Assembly: GCA_037383845.1 (NCBI GenBank)
Contig: JARRON010000047.1
Span: forward strand, 1-17,334
Direction of reading: 5' to 3'
Length of the DNA stretch: 17,334 nucleotides
Source of the DNA: JARRON01 sp037383845
GTDB lineage: Bacteria > Pseudomonadota > Gammaproteobacteria > Steroidobacterales > XN24
Below are positions 1 through 6,466 of the stretch, in pieces; within the stretch, counting starts at the first letter, position 1, and each line of letters starts with the position of its first letter. Below the pieces are notes generated by a model, which saw only the letters and a program-made list of their open reading frames with translations, was not told where the DNA came from and did no database searches. Both the position numbers and the translations under genes were made by a program.

Positions 1-2
1 CT

Positions 3-46
3 ATACTCCAAATTTGCCCTGGCCGGGATAGCGTCCGTACAGGGAG
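3..46 (+). promoter_or_regulatory. Candidate -10 box and Shine-Dalgarno for the MFS gene
   Basis: TATACT at 3-8 is a five-of-six match to the sigma-70 -10 box; its -35 partner would lie before the window. Transcription would start near 15, giving a leader of about 42 nt. AGGGAG at 41-46 is a plausible ribosome binding site ten bases before the GTG at 57, and it decides that start. Confidence 0.45.
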
Positions 47-56
47 CCGGATCCGC

Positions 57-1358
57 GTGACCACCTACAACCCCACCCGCTTCGAGCGCATCCGCTGGAC
101 CATCTACGCGATTCTGATCGCGTCCTACATGCTTGCCTTCTTCCACCGCTTCGCGCCGGCGATGGTGGCGGGCGAGCTCACCGAGGCCTTCGGCATCACC
201 GCCGCCGCCCTGGGTTCGCTGGCGGCGATGTACTTCTACATCTACACGGCCATGCAGCTGCCCGCCGGGGTGCTGGCGGACACCCTGGGGGCGCGGCTGT
301 CGGTGACGGTGGGCAACGTGGTCGCCGGCGCGGGCTCGGTGATGTTCGGCCTGGCGGAGACGTTTGCGACGGCCAGCGTCGGCCGGTTCCTGGTGGGGCT
401 GGGGGTCTCGGTGGTGTTCGTGGGCACCATGAAGTCGAACACGGTGTGGTTCAGCGAGCGCCGCTACGGGACCATCAGCGGGCTGACGCTGCTGCTGGGC
501 AACGTCGGCGCCCTGGCGGCCACCGGCCCCATGGCGCTGATCCTGATGAAGGTCGAGTGGCGCACGCTGTTCGTCATCCTGGGCGGGGTGGCCATCGGCC
601 TGGCGGTGCTGTCGTGGCTTTTGGTCCGCAACCGGCCCCAGGACCTGGGCTTCCCGTCGGTGCGGGAGATGGAGGGGTTGCAGCCCCACGCGCCCCGGGA
701 GCTGCACTGGTTCCACGACCTGCGCACGGTGCTGGCCAACCGGCGGTTGTGGCCGGGGTTCTTCTACGACTTCGGCGTCACGGGCAGCCTGTTCGGCATG
801 CTGGGCCTGTGGGCGGTGCCGCTGTTGCGCGACGTCCACGGGCTGACCCGGGGCGAGGCCTCGGTGTACACGACCGTGGCGACGGCGGCGTTCGCGGTGG
901 GGTGTCTCGCCGCCGGGGACATCTCGGACCGGCTGAAGAATCGGGCGGGGGTGCTGCGGGCGGGTGTCCTGATTTATCTCGTCGTGTGCCTGGCACTCAA
1001 GTTCCTGCCGTGGGGGCCGGGGGCGATGGCGATCGTGCTGTTCGCGTTGCTGGGGCTGTCGGCGGGGACGTTCATCGTCGCCTATGCCCACGCTCGGGAG
1101 GTGGCGAGGCCTGCGGTCTCGGGTATGGCGATCTCGCTGGTGAACACGGGGCTGTTCCTGGGCACGGCGGTGTTCCAGCCGCTGTTCGGCTGGGTGATGG
1201 ACCTGGGCTGGGACGGGACGATGGCCAACGGCGTGCCGGTGTATTCGGCGTCGGATTATCAGCACGGCCTGTGGGTGCTCGTCGGCTTCGCGGCCCTGGC
1301 GGCGGTGTCGTCTAGGTTCCTGGTGGAGACCCACGCGAAGGGGCAGGAAGGCCACTAG
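57..1358 (+). CDS. MFS transporter (major facilitator superfamily permease)
   Basis: This is a 433-residue inner-membrane permease, the usual length for a 12-helix MFS protein. Hydrophobic helices fill residues 13-36, 48-105, 110-190 and 229-420, with a charged cytoplasmic loop at about 190-228 between the halves. The motif-A-like loop GVLADTLGAR (71-80) follows helix 2, and a second-half equivalent GDISDRLKNR lies at 287-296. FFHRFAP at 28-34 resembles the first helix of sugar-phosphate/organic-anion type MFS members. The substrate cannot be read from the sequence. It starts with GTG behind AGGGAG. The gene stands alone, with 311 nt to the next plus-strand gene, so no substrate clue comes from neighbours. 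MFS membership is secure; a subfamily is not assigned. Confidence 0.93.
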   Translation: MTTYNPTRFERIRWTIYAILIASYMLAFFHRFAPAMVAGELTEAFGITAAALGSLAAMYFYIYTAMQLPAGVLADTLGARLSVTVGNVVAGAGSVMFGLAETFATASVGRFLVGLGVSVVFVGTMKSNTVWFSERRYGTISGLTLLLGNVGALAATGPMALILMKVEWRTLFVILGGVAIGLAVLSWLLVRNRPQDLGFPSVREMEGLQPHAPRELHWFHDLRTVLANRRLWPGFFYDFGVTGSLFGMLGLWAVPLLRDVHGLTRGEASVYTTVATAAFAVGCLAAGDISDRLKNRAGVLRAGVLIYLVVCLALKFLPWGPGAMAIVLFALLGLSAGTFIVAYAHAREVARPAVSGMAISLVNTGLFLGTAVFQPLFGWVMDLGWDGTMANGVPVYSASDYQHGLWVLVGFAALAAVSSRFLVETHAKGQEGH

Positions 1359-1669
1359 CGCCTCGGCCGCGCCGCGTTCGCCCGGTCCATGCGAGGCCAC
1401 GGGGCCGGCGTCTCCCGAGACCGGGTCGACGTCGGCTGCCGCCAGATCGACAGCCACCAGGACGACGATAACGGGTCCGCGGATTTCATCGCCTGGCGGT
1501 AGAGCCGGTAGGCGGCTGTCTCCGAAGCGACGGTGCCGGGCCGGCCCAAAGAGGCATGCCCCGACAACGGCGCCTCAGCGACGTCCGCCCCGCGGGCTCA
1601 TCTGACGACCCTCCCGGGGCGTACCATGAGATCGTGTGGCTGCTCCGATGGAAACGAAAGGAGGGCGCC
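1359..1669. other. Intergenic region without a supportable gene
   Basis: About 311 nt between the MFS gene and the HIRAN gene. Frames open on both strands but have no ribosome binding site and give arginine-rich or low-complexity peptides. It holds a short sequence at 1549-1562 resembling the repeat unit at 7541-7608, and AAAGGAGGG at 1657-1665, the strong Shine-Dalgarno of the next gene. No convincing promoter is seen; TACCAT at 1622-1627 is a weak -10 candidate. Confidence 0.5.
1549..1562 (+). repeat. Possible single unit of the AAGAGGCATGGCCCC repeat
   Basis: AAGAGGCATGCCCC matches the unit of the 7541-7608 element except for one missing G. It is intergenic, like the main element. A 14-base match could be chance in G+C-rich DNA, so confidence is low. 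Confidence 0.3.
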
Positions 1670-2068
1670 ATGACTTCGACACTGCGACGCGATTTCCTGA
1701 AAAGCCTGGTGGCACTGCCGGCACTGGGCGCTGTCGGCACCGTGCGGGCGGGAGCCGAGTACGAGCTCACCGAGTTCCCGGTGGCCGGCCTGCCTTACCA
1801 CGTCGATGAGGACGGTCTGTCCGGGATCGAGCCGGGTGACGCACTCATCCTCGTTCGCGAGCCGGACAACCCTCATGACGCCAACGCCATCCGGATCGAG
1901 GCAGCGGGGCGGCAGGTCGGCTACGTCCCGCGGAGCGAAAACCTACCGCTCGTTCGGCTCATGGACCAGGGCGTGGAGCTGCGGGCGCGGGTGAAGTCCG
2001 TGGCGCCGGCCGAGTGGTCCTGGCACGCCGTGACCGTCGCGGTGCGCATGCGATTGCCGGTGGTGTGA
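1670..2068 (+). CDS. Tat-exported HIRAN-domain protein
   Basis: This encodes 132 residues. The ATG at 1670 is chosen because AAAGGAGGG (1657-1665) sits just upstream and because it begins exactly at a twin-arginine signal: RRDFLK at residues 6-11, a hydrophobic stretch ALPALGAVGTV, and an AxA-like site near residues 25-29. An upstream in-frame start at 1556 has no such support. The rest is a HIRAN domain (about 33-126), shown by LVREPDNPHDANAIRIE (61-77) and VGYVPRSEN (83-91). HIRAN domains are best known as DNA-3'-end-binding modules fused to helicases such as HLTF; stand-alone bacterial copies have no settled role. Its stop overlaps the next start (TGATG), so the two are translationally coupled. 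The domain call is strong; the function is unknown. Confidence 0.88.
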   Translation: MTSTLRRDFLKSLVALPALGAVGTVRAGAEYELTEFPVAGLPYHVDEDGLSGIEPGDALILVREPDNPHDANAIRIEAAGRQVGYVPRSENLPLVRLMDQGVELRARVKSVAPAEWSWHAVTVAVRMRLPVV

Positions 2069-2268
2069 TGGCCGACCAGCCCGCTGAAGAGTTCTCCCGC
2101 CGGGTGCTCGAAGCCATGGAGGCCGCCGGCGTGTCCGGCCTGTGCCTGGAGGGCCGCATCGAGATAGGGATTCAAGAGGCGAGGCGCCTGCGGCCGGAAC
2201 TGGACGATGCGACGCTGCAGCCGCTGGTGAAGGGAATCCTGGCAGACGCGGGAGACATGGAGGCCTGA
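2068..2268 (+). CDS. Small hypothetical protein coupled to the HIRAN gene
   Basis: A 66-residue acidic, mostly helical protein without signal peptide or membrane segment, so probably cytoplasmic. The ATG at 2068 overlaps the TGA of the HIRAN gene (TGATG), which supports this start over an in-frame upstream one at 2014 inside that gene. The sequence runs from MADQPAEEF to GDMEA, with a single Cys near residue 26 in GLCLEG. I do not recognise the family. The coupling suggests a job linked to its neighbour, but the HIRAN protein is exported and this one is not, so direct contact is not implied. Confidence 0.7.
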   Translation: MADQPAEEFSRRVLEAMEAAGVSGLCLEGRIEIGIQEARRLRPELDDATLQPLVKGILADAGDMEA

Positions 2269-2423
2269 CGACGCGCGAATGACGCCGTGGGAGTGATGCG
2301 CGTTCCGGCAGGCTCGTCGCTGCGGATTCACGCGAGGGCGCGACGGCGCGGGGTTCCCGGCGAGCCTGGCTGCACAGCGCTCCAGGCTGTGGGCTGCAGT
2401 ACGCCGTTGTCGAGCGGGGGGCC

Positions 2424-2451
2424 GCCGGTCAGCCCCTCGTGGCTGGCCGGC
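2424..2451 (-). terminator. Stem-loop after the 41-residue gene
   Basis: GCCGGTCAGCC (2424-2434) pairs with GGCTGGCCGGC (2441-2451) around a six-base loop: 11 bp with one G-U wobble. It lies 18 nt past the stop of the minus-strand gene ending at 2470. No T-run follows on the minus strand, so it may be a 3'-end stabiliser or Rho-associated structure rather than a full intrinsic terminator. Confidence 0.4.
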
Positions 2452-2469
2452 AGCCGGTCGAGCCCGCGT

Positions 2470-2595
2470 TCACGCGAGCATGGTGGCGTGGGCGAAAGCA
2501 TATGCCATGGAGGCGGTGGCCGTGGTGACCAGCGCCAGCACCACGGCTGCCACTGCCACGGTTACGAACGTCTGCGTCTTCTCTTGGGTAGTCAT
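2470..2595 (-). CDS. Small single-pass membrane protein
   Basis: A 41-residue ORF starting MTTQEKTQTF. The ATG at 2595-2593 has GAGGAGAG (positions 2602-2609 read on the minus strand) six bases upstream, which supports this start over a longer frame from 2748. One hydrophobic segment covers about residues 10-37 (VTVAVAAVVLALVTTATA), so the product is a short inner-membrane protein or an uncleaved signal-like peptide. The leader carries a 7-bp hairpin (2620-2638). It lies 165 nt behind the 91-residue exported protein in the same direction, possibly in one transcript. I do not recognise a family. Confidence 0.62.
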   Translation of the reverse strand: MTTQEKTQTFVTVAVAAVVLALVTTATASMAYAFAHATMLA

Positions 2596-2619
2596 GATTG
2601 TCTCTCCTCTGATCCTGGT

Positions 2620-2638
2620 GCGTCGGATCCCCCGACGC
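2620..2638 (-). promoter_or_regulatory. Leader hairpin before the 41-residue gene
   Basis: GCGTCGG (2620-2626) and CCGACGC (2632-2638) form a perfect 7-bp stem with a five-base loop, about 25 nt before the start codon on the minus strand. It could be an intergenic terminator or processing site between the two small genes. No T-run is present. Confidence 0.35.
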
Positions 2639-2760
2639 GTCCAGATTCCGGCGGCCCGCCGTTGGGTTGATGCTCCTCGCTGACCCCGCGGCGACCGACG
2701 CATTGCCAGTGCGGCGTTCGCTACCGCCGACGCGGCCAGCGGAACCAATCCGGCGAGGGC

Positions 2761-3036
2761 TCAGTCGCGATGGGCCTGGCCGGGATGCCGACTGGAGTCG
2801 GCGCCGTAGTCCTGGCCGGACATGTCGGGCACGTGCGCCTGCGCATCGTGCAGGTAGGCGTAGACGTCGTTGCTCACCCCGGCAGCAGCTGCGGAAGTTG
2901 TCTCCCCCGCGACGCTCGGCGGGTCTCCGCTGGCCAGGTCCGGCTTCTGCGGGCATCCGGCCCAGGCCGCGCCGCCCGCCAGCAGTCCCGTGCTCAGCAC
3001 GAGGGCGTGGATCGTCTTGTAGGTTGAAGCGTTCAT
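2761..3036 (-). CDS. Small exported hypothetical protein
   Basis: A 91-residue secreted protein. The ATG at 3036-3034 is chosen for AAGGAGAG seven bases upstream (minus-strand reading of 3044-3051). Residues 1-26 form a classical signal peptide: Lys at 7, hydrophobic HALVLSTGLLAGGAA, and an AWA cleavage site before GCPQ. The Cys right after the site suggests a lipoprotein, but the -3 Trp does not fit a normal lipobox, so signal peptidase I cleavage is preferred. The mature part is polar, Ala/Ser/Asp rich, with VYAYLHDAQAHVPDMSGQDY and a His-rich tail. No known family is recognised. It sits downstream of the two-component system, on the same strand, 276 nt away. Confidence 0.65.
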   Translation of the reverse strand: MNASTYKTIHALVLSTGLLAGGAAWAGCPQKPDLASGDPPSVAGETTSAAAAGVSNDVYAYLHDAQAHVPDMSGQDYGADSSRHPGQAHRD

Positions 3037-3201
3037 GCGGTTTCTCTCCTTGGGAGGCTGGGGCGGCGTCACGACCGTGCCCGGCTCGGGTACGGACAAC
3101 CTCTGGTCCGCGGGTGGTTACGCCTGGGCGGATGTTGCTGCGCTTGCGCTGCCCGGCGCTCATCCCGTGTATGAAACCTATGCCGGGGCGAACCTCCCAA
3201 C

Positions 3202-3242
3202 ATCGGGGAGCGGCCTGAATCGCTCATAGGGGATTCCCCGAT
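3202..3242. repeat. Nested inverted repeat between the regulator and the exported protein
   Basis: ATCGGGGA at 3202-3209 is mirrored by TCCCCGAT at 3235-3242, and the right arm is also half of GGGGATTCCCC (3229-3239). The two pairings exclude each other. It lies in the 276-nt gap upstream of the minus-strand gene at 3036, where an operator or leader would be expected. No -10/-35 pair is clear, so the role is open. Confidence 0.35.
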
Positions 3243-3279
3243 GCCAGCGTGCTGACCCGGCGCCTTCGGCAGCGGGCAG

Positions 3280-3292
3280 CCGGATCATCCGG
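3280..3292 (-). terminator. Short palindrome just past the response regulator stop
   Basis: CCGGATCATCCGG is an odd-length palindrome 20 nt beyond the stop of the response-regulator gene on the minus strand. It has six-base arms and no T-run, so it is only a weak candidate for a transcript end. Confidence 0.25.
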
Positions 3293-3312
3293 AGGAACGT
3301 GGGGGACGCGGG

Positions 3313-4017
3313 CTAGCCGGCGCGACCGAGTGACCCGACCCACTGGCTCGCGGAGTGGGCCAACGCGGCCGAGGAGGCGAGACCCAGTTTGCTCTTGATG
3401 TGGCTGCGGTGGGTCTCGATGGTCTTGACGCTGAGGTTCAGATGCTGCGCGATCTCGCGGGTCGTCTGGCCGTCGCCGATCATCCGGAATACCTGGAGCT
3501 CCCGGTCGCTCAAGCCGTCCACGGGCGAACCGGTGGCGGGATGCCTGGCGCCGATGTACTGGCCGGCCAGCTGCTCCTGGAGGGTGGTGCTCATGTAGGT
3601 TCCGCCGTTCAACAACCGGCGCATTGCAGTCACGAACGTATCGTCGAGCTGGGTCTTGTTGATGTAACCGCGGGCGCCGGCCCGCAGGGAACGCTCGGCG
3701 AACACGGATTCCTCGTACATCGACAGCACAAGCGCCGGTGTGTCGGGGTGGTGCGAGTGCATCCAGACCACCAGGTTGAAGCCGTCATCGTCGCCGAGGG
3801 CGAGATCGACAATCACGAGATCGGGATGGACCCGCCCGAAAGCGTCGATCGCGGCCTTGCAGTCGGCGGCCTCTGCGCCGACCACGAGATCGGGTTCCGA
3901 CTCGATGAGGGCGGCCAGCCCGCGCCGCAGGATCGGGTGGTCATCGACGATCAGGACCGTTCTTCTCGTCGGATGACGGGAGTCAGAACGCATCGGCGAC
4001 ATCGACGGATCGATCAC
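3313..4017 (-). CDS. LuxR/NarL-family response regulator
   Basis: This cytoplasmic transcription factor is phosphorylated by the overlapping upstream kinase. With the GTG at 4017 it is 234 residues. The receiver domain spans about 20-135: acidic pair D25-D26, phospho-acceptor D71 in IVDLALG, and K121 in NKTQ. The LuxR-type helix-turn-helix spans about 168-230, with LSDRELQVFRMIGDG and TREIAQHLNLSVKTIETH. The start is uncertain: GTG at 4017 overlaps the kinase by 35 nt, whereas ATG at 3993 overlaps by 11 nt and gives a more usual N-terminus (MRSDSRHP before the first strand). Neither has a good ribosome binding site, as expected for coupled translation. Targets are not evident; nearby small-gene promoters are possible. 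Confidence 0.93.
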   Translation of the reverse strand: MIDPSMSPMRSDSRHPTRRTVLIVDDHPILRRGLAALIESEPDLVVGAEAADCKAAIDAFGRVHPDLVIVDLALGDDDGFNLVVWMHSHHPDTPALVLSMYEESVFAERSLRAGARGYINKTQLDDTFVTAMRRLLNGGTYMSTTLQEQLAGQYIGARHPATGSPVDGLSDRELQVFRMIGDGQTTREIAQHLNLSVKTIETHRSHIKSKLGLASSAALAHSASQWVGSLGRAG

Positions 4018-5266
4018 CCATATCCGTCACTTCGGCGAGAGGAAAGGTGCAAACGACATCCGTGCCCTGGGGGACGCGCGACCTCACATCGAGGTGGCCG
4101 CCGATGACCCGTGCCCTGGAAGCCATCGACTGCAGCCCGATTCCGCCGGTGTCGCGCTTTTCCTCGGTGATGCCCACGCCGTTGTCACGCACGCTCAGGG
4201 TCCCCGTCCCGTTCCCGCAGACCAGGCTGATCTTGACGAGACTGGCCTGGCCGTGGGTCGCCGCATTGGTGAGTGCTTCCTGGCAGATTCGAAAGAGATG
4301 AATCCGCGTCTCGGCGGACATGCCGTCCGGCGGGTCTTCGCCCTCCACGGTGCACCTGACTTGGAACCGGTCCCACGCGCTGCGTGCAAGGGTTTCCAGG
4401 GGTTTGAGCAATCCGGCGGTGCCGACAGGGGCCGGGAAAACGCTGTGTGAGAGGTCGTGCGCCTCGCTGATCACCGCGCTCAGCAGACGCGCGATCTCCG
4501 CGGCCGCCCCGGACGGACCAGGTTCCGAACGGGAGGCCAGGGTCCTGGCCAGCGACGAACTCAGGGCCGCGATGCCGGCCAGCGACTGGCACAACCCATC
4601 GTGCAGCTCGCGTCCGAGTCGTTGCTTCTCGTAGTCGGTGGCCGCGAGCACCTGGAGTTCCAGCTCGTTGTGCCGGGTCACGTCGCGGGCGGTCGCGAAA
4701 ATCAGGCCACGCTTGCGCTCCGGTCGCGCAGACCACTGAAGCCAGCGGTGCGTTCCGTCCCTGTGTGTATAGCGATTCTCGAACCGGGTGACCGATTCAC
4801 CTGCACCGAGTGTTTCCAGCTGTTGTGCCGTCGCTTCGCGGTCGTCGGGATGAACGAAGTCGAGAAACGGTCTTGCCGTGAGTTCCGCGGCGGTCCAGCC
4901 AAGCCGGGTCGTCCACGCCGAGTTGACGCGCAGGAACCGGCCGTCGAGGCTGGCGATGCACATCGGTTCGAGGGAAAGTTCAAAGAAGCTGACCAGGTCG
5001 GCGTCCACCAGGCATATCGGGCCCGGAACCGGTCCAGTCTCTCCGCGGGCTCGCTCGCCGGCCGGCAAGGGCTTTCCGGATGCTTTCCGGGAGTCGGAGG
5101 TCTGGGTTGGCTTCAAGGGTTGCTCGATGGTCGTGTCCGATCGGGTTGTGTGAGGGGCCGCGGCCCGTCGGGGTGGTCCGGTTACGGGGCTGGCCGTGGT
5201 CGGCCTTAGAGCGCTCCCGGGAGGAACTGGCCCGGGCGAGTGGTCGCGTACAGCGCAGCGCCACAC
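3983..5266 (-). CDS. Soluble PAS-domain histidine kinase (NarX/DegS-type, HisKA_3)
   Basis: Up to 427 residues, without transmembrane segments, so it probably senses a cytoplasmic or diffusible signal. In order: a Pro/Arg-rich tail (1-86), a PAS domain (about 91-198, FFELSLEPMCIASLDGRF to ATARDVTRHNELE), a HisKA_3 dimerisation helix with phospho-acceptor H222 in ELHDGLCQ, and an HATPase_c domain (about 305-415) with the N-box around CQEALTNAATH (328-338), DNGVG (361-365) and GGIGLQSM (374-381). It autophosphorylates and passes phosphate to the response regulator encoded by the overlapping next gene. The start is uncertain: GTG at 5266 lies where transcription from TACACT (5273-5278) would begin, whereas TTG at residue 51 or GTG at residue 87 would drop the odd tail. 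Confidence 0.92.
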   Translation of the reverse strand: MWRCAVRDHSPGPVPPGSALRPTTASPVTGPPRRAAAPHTTRSDTTIEQPLKPTQTSDSRKASGKPLPAGERARGETGPVPGPICLVDADLVSFFELSLEPMCIASLDGRFLRVNSAWTTRLGWTAAELTARPFLDFVHPDDREATAQQLETLGAGESVTRFENRYTHRDGTHRWLQWSARPERKRGLIFATARDVTRHNELELQVLAATDYEKQRLGRELHDGLCQSLAGIAALSSSLARTLASRSEPGPSGAAAEIARLLSAVISEAHDLSHSVFPAPVGTAGLLKPLETLARSAWDRFQVRCTVEGEDPPDGMSAETRIHLFRICQEALTNAATHGQASLVKISLVCGNGTGTLSVRDNGVGITEEKRDTGGIGLQSMASRARVIGGHLDVRSRVPQGTDVVCTFPLAEVTDMGDRSVDVADAF

Positions 5267-5272
5267 AAGCTG

Positions 5273-5278
5273 AGTGTA
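5273..5278 (-). promoter_or_regulatory. Candidate -10 box for the kinase/regulator operon
   Basis: Read on the minus strand this is TACACT, a good -10 hexamer. Its spacing puts +1 at 5266, the first base of a GTG in frame with the kinase, so the mRNA could be leaderless. No good -35 is seen 16-18 nt upstream. Confidence 0.35.
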
Positions 5279-5577
5279 GACGCTCTGGGCGGGGCAGCGT
5301 CCTCAGGCAAACCGGACCAGGGACCTGTGAGCCGCTGCATGGCTCACGCTGCCGCACAGCAGATGCCCCTGGTGCGTCCGCCCGGGCCCCGCGACGGACG
5401 TTGACACCGCCCCGGCGTCCGGCGGGCTACTGTGGCGCGGGAGAGTCTGCCCGTGGCGCCCCGCGGGTAAGGCCGCTGAACTGTGTTTCGCCGTCGTTCT
5501 CGCTGGCGGCCGCCGCCCGCAATGTGAGTCAAGCGCTGCCGGTGCCGTACGCCCGGCCCAGCGGCGCCGGTAGCCGC
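5279..5577. other. Intergenic region rich in stem-loops, no gene seen
   Basis: About 300 nt between two minus-strand genes. A 7-bp hairpin GTGAGCC/GGCTCAC lies at 5327-5347. CGTCCG at 5375-5380 and at 5416-5421 can each pair with the single CGGACG at 5395-5400, so two hairpins compete. GGCGC (5434-5438) and GCGCC (5456-5460) enclose a further GGG/CCC stem. TTGACA at 5401-5406 on the plus strand has no -10 at a normal distance. Frames crossing the region are arginine-rich and look non-coding. Confidence 0.4.
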
Positions 5578-5892
5578 TCAGGAAGTGAACTGCACCCGGC
5601 TTTTGAGTGTTTCGGGGGAGAGGCCGGCGTCGCCGAGCTTGTCTTCTTCCGGCCCGCCGCCGATCACCACGCCTATTCCCGCCACCGGGGGCAGGGTGTC
5701 CAGCCGGAAGCGGCCGGGCCTGGGCTGCTGGCGGATGAAGCATTCCTCGTCGAAGAACAGGCGGTCGTTGCTGTCTTGGATCTCGTCGGAGTCCACGGTG
5801 TCGTAGCCGATGGCCTGGCGGATGTCGGCCAGGCCGCCCACGTCGATTTCTTCAATGGTCTGTTCGAAGGGATTGATGAGAAGAGCGCGCAT
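5578..5892 (-). CDS. DUF3846-like small protein
   Basis: A 104-residue cytoplasmic protein beginning MRALLINPFEQTIEEIDVGG. The ATG at 5892-5890 is chosen because GAGGA lies seven bases upstream (minus-strand reading of 5900-5904) and the family pattern starts here; a longer frame to 6024 adds unlikely sequence. The opening strand MRALLINP, the following TIEEIDV and IRQAIGYDTVDSDEI, and the later RLFFDEECFIRQQP resemble DUF3846, a small domain found in phage and bacterial proteins. PPVAGIGVVIGGG (about 69-81) forms a Gly-rich turn near the C-terminus. The function of the family is not known to me. It stands alone, 311 nt upstream of the kinase on the same strand. The gene is well supported; the family name is moderate. 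Confidence 0.75.
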   Translation of the reverse strand: MRALLINPFEQTIEEIDVGGLADIRQAIGYDTVDSDEIQDSNDRLFFDEECFIRQQPRPGRFRLDTLPPVAGIGVVIGGGPEEDKLGDAGLSPETLKSRVQFTS

Positions 5893-5963
5893 GTTGGAGT
5901 CCTCGCAAGGAGCAGACATTCTGATGGTCGCGGCTGCCATGGGTATGCATGCGCTTCGCGACG

Positions 5964-6072
5964 CCCGGGGTGCCGGTTTCAGGCATCGGCTCTTTGGCGC
6001 CCGGGCCGGCGGGAGAATCGACAAGCGAAGGGTAGCAGCCAGGGGCGCGACCGGGGGAGCCGGTCTCAGGCA
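5964..6072. repeat. Imperfect 22-nt direct repeat, two copies
   Basis: The copies at 5964-5985 and 6051-6072 agree at 19 of 22 positions and are 87 nt apart. Both contain GCCGGTNTCAGGCA. On the minus strand each reads TGCCTGARACCGGC, so each would place a TGA stop before a GC-rich stretch; the second adds a GACCGG/CCGGTC hairpin (6049-6065). They may be remnants of duplicated gene ends. Confidence 0.4.
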
Positions 6073-6079
6073 GGCGGCA

Positions 6080-6235
6080 ATCCGGGCGCTTCGGCCAGCG
6101 CGTCGGGGCGCCTCGCCGGGCGTCTGCGCGCGCCCTGCGCTCCACGTCCTCCGCCCGGTCGGAAGCCGAATCGACGGCCTCGTGGGCGAAGGACCGGGCC
6201 TTGTCGGTGAATGGCGTCTTGCGCTGCCGACGCAC
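6080..6235 (-). pseudogene. Possible remnant of a small helical protein gene
   Basis: From a GTG at 6235 the minus strand reads as a charged amphipathic helix: TDKARSFAHEAVDSASDRA followed by EDVERRARADARR. Third codon positions are strongly G/C and the amino-acid mix is unlike the arginine-rich non-coding frames around it. Beyond about 6080 the frame degenerates into Pro/Gly-rich sequence and stays open until past 5892, so no proper end is seen. The start lacks a ribosome binding site. It resembles helical stress or membrane-tether proteins (DUF883-like) only in composition. This could be a decayed gene or chance. Confidence 0.22.
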
Positions 6236-6466
6236 GCTGCCGCCCGGCTTCGGGCTTTCGGAAGGTGTCGAGCCGGCCCGGCTGTGCTCCAGAACAGGCT
6301 CAGCAGCCCCGCCGGCGCACGGGGGCCGTGCGTCGCCCGGCGGCACGCGCCGGTTGACGACCGGGAATCCCGCGCAGCTGCGTTTGCGTGCTTGCCTTGA
6401 TGACCCTGATGGCCACGACTTGCCTGAGCACGCGGCGGGGATATCCGTGATCCCGGGCCGCATCGG

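Noticed and set aside
446..1315. A 289-codon open frame inside the MFS gene in another frame
   Set aside because: The peptide is Gly/Arg/Pro-rich and the MFS frame is clearly the coding one.
1426..1502. A plus-strand peptide RVDVGCRQID resembling a lytic transglycosylase motif
   Set aside because: The frame is short, ends at 1502, has no supported start and lacks the rest of the domain.
1355..1567. A 70-codon minus-strand frame in the gap after the MFS gene
   Set aside because: No ribosome binding site, low-complexity Arg/Ser/Pro peptide, and it overlaps the end of the MFS gene.
5401..5433. TTGACA with TACTGT downstream as a plus-strand promoter for a small RNA
   Set aside because: The spacing is 21 nt instead of 16-18, no terminator follows within reach, and no gene lies near on that strand.
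5295..5470. Glycine-riboswitch-like fragments on the plus strand (CCTCAGGCAAACCGGAC at 5300-5316 and GGGAGAG at 5439-5445)
   Set aside because: The two pieces are in the wrong order for an aptamer, the GCCGAAGG core is missing, and no gene of glycine metabolism follows.
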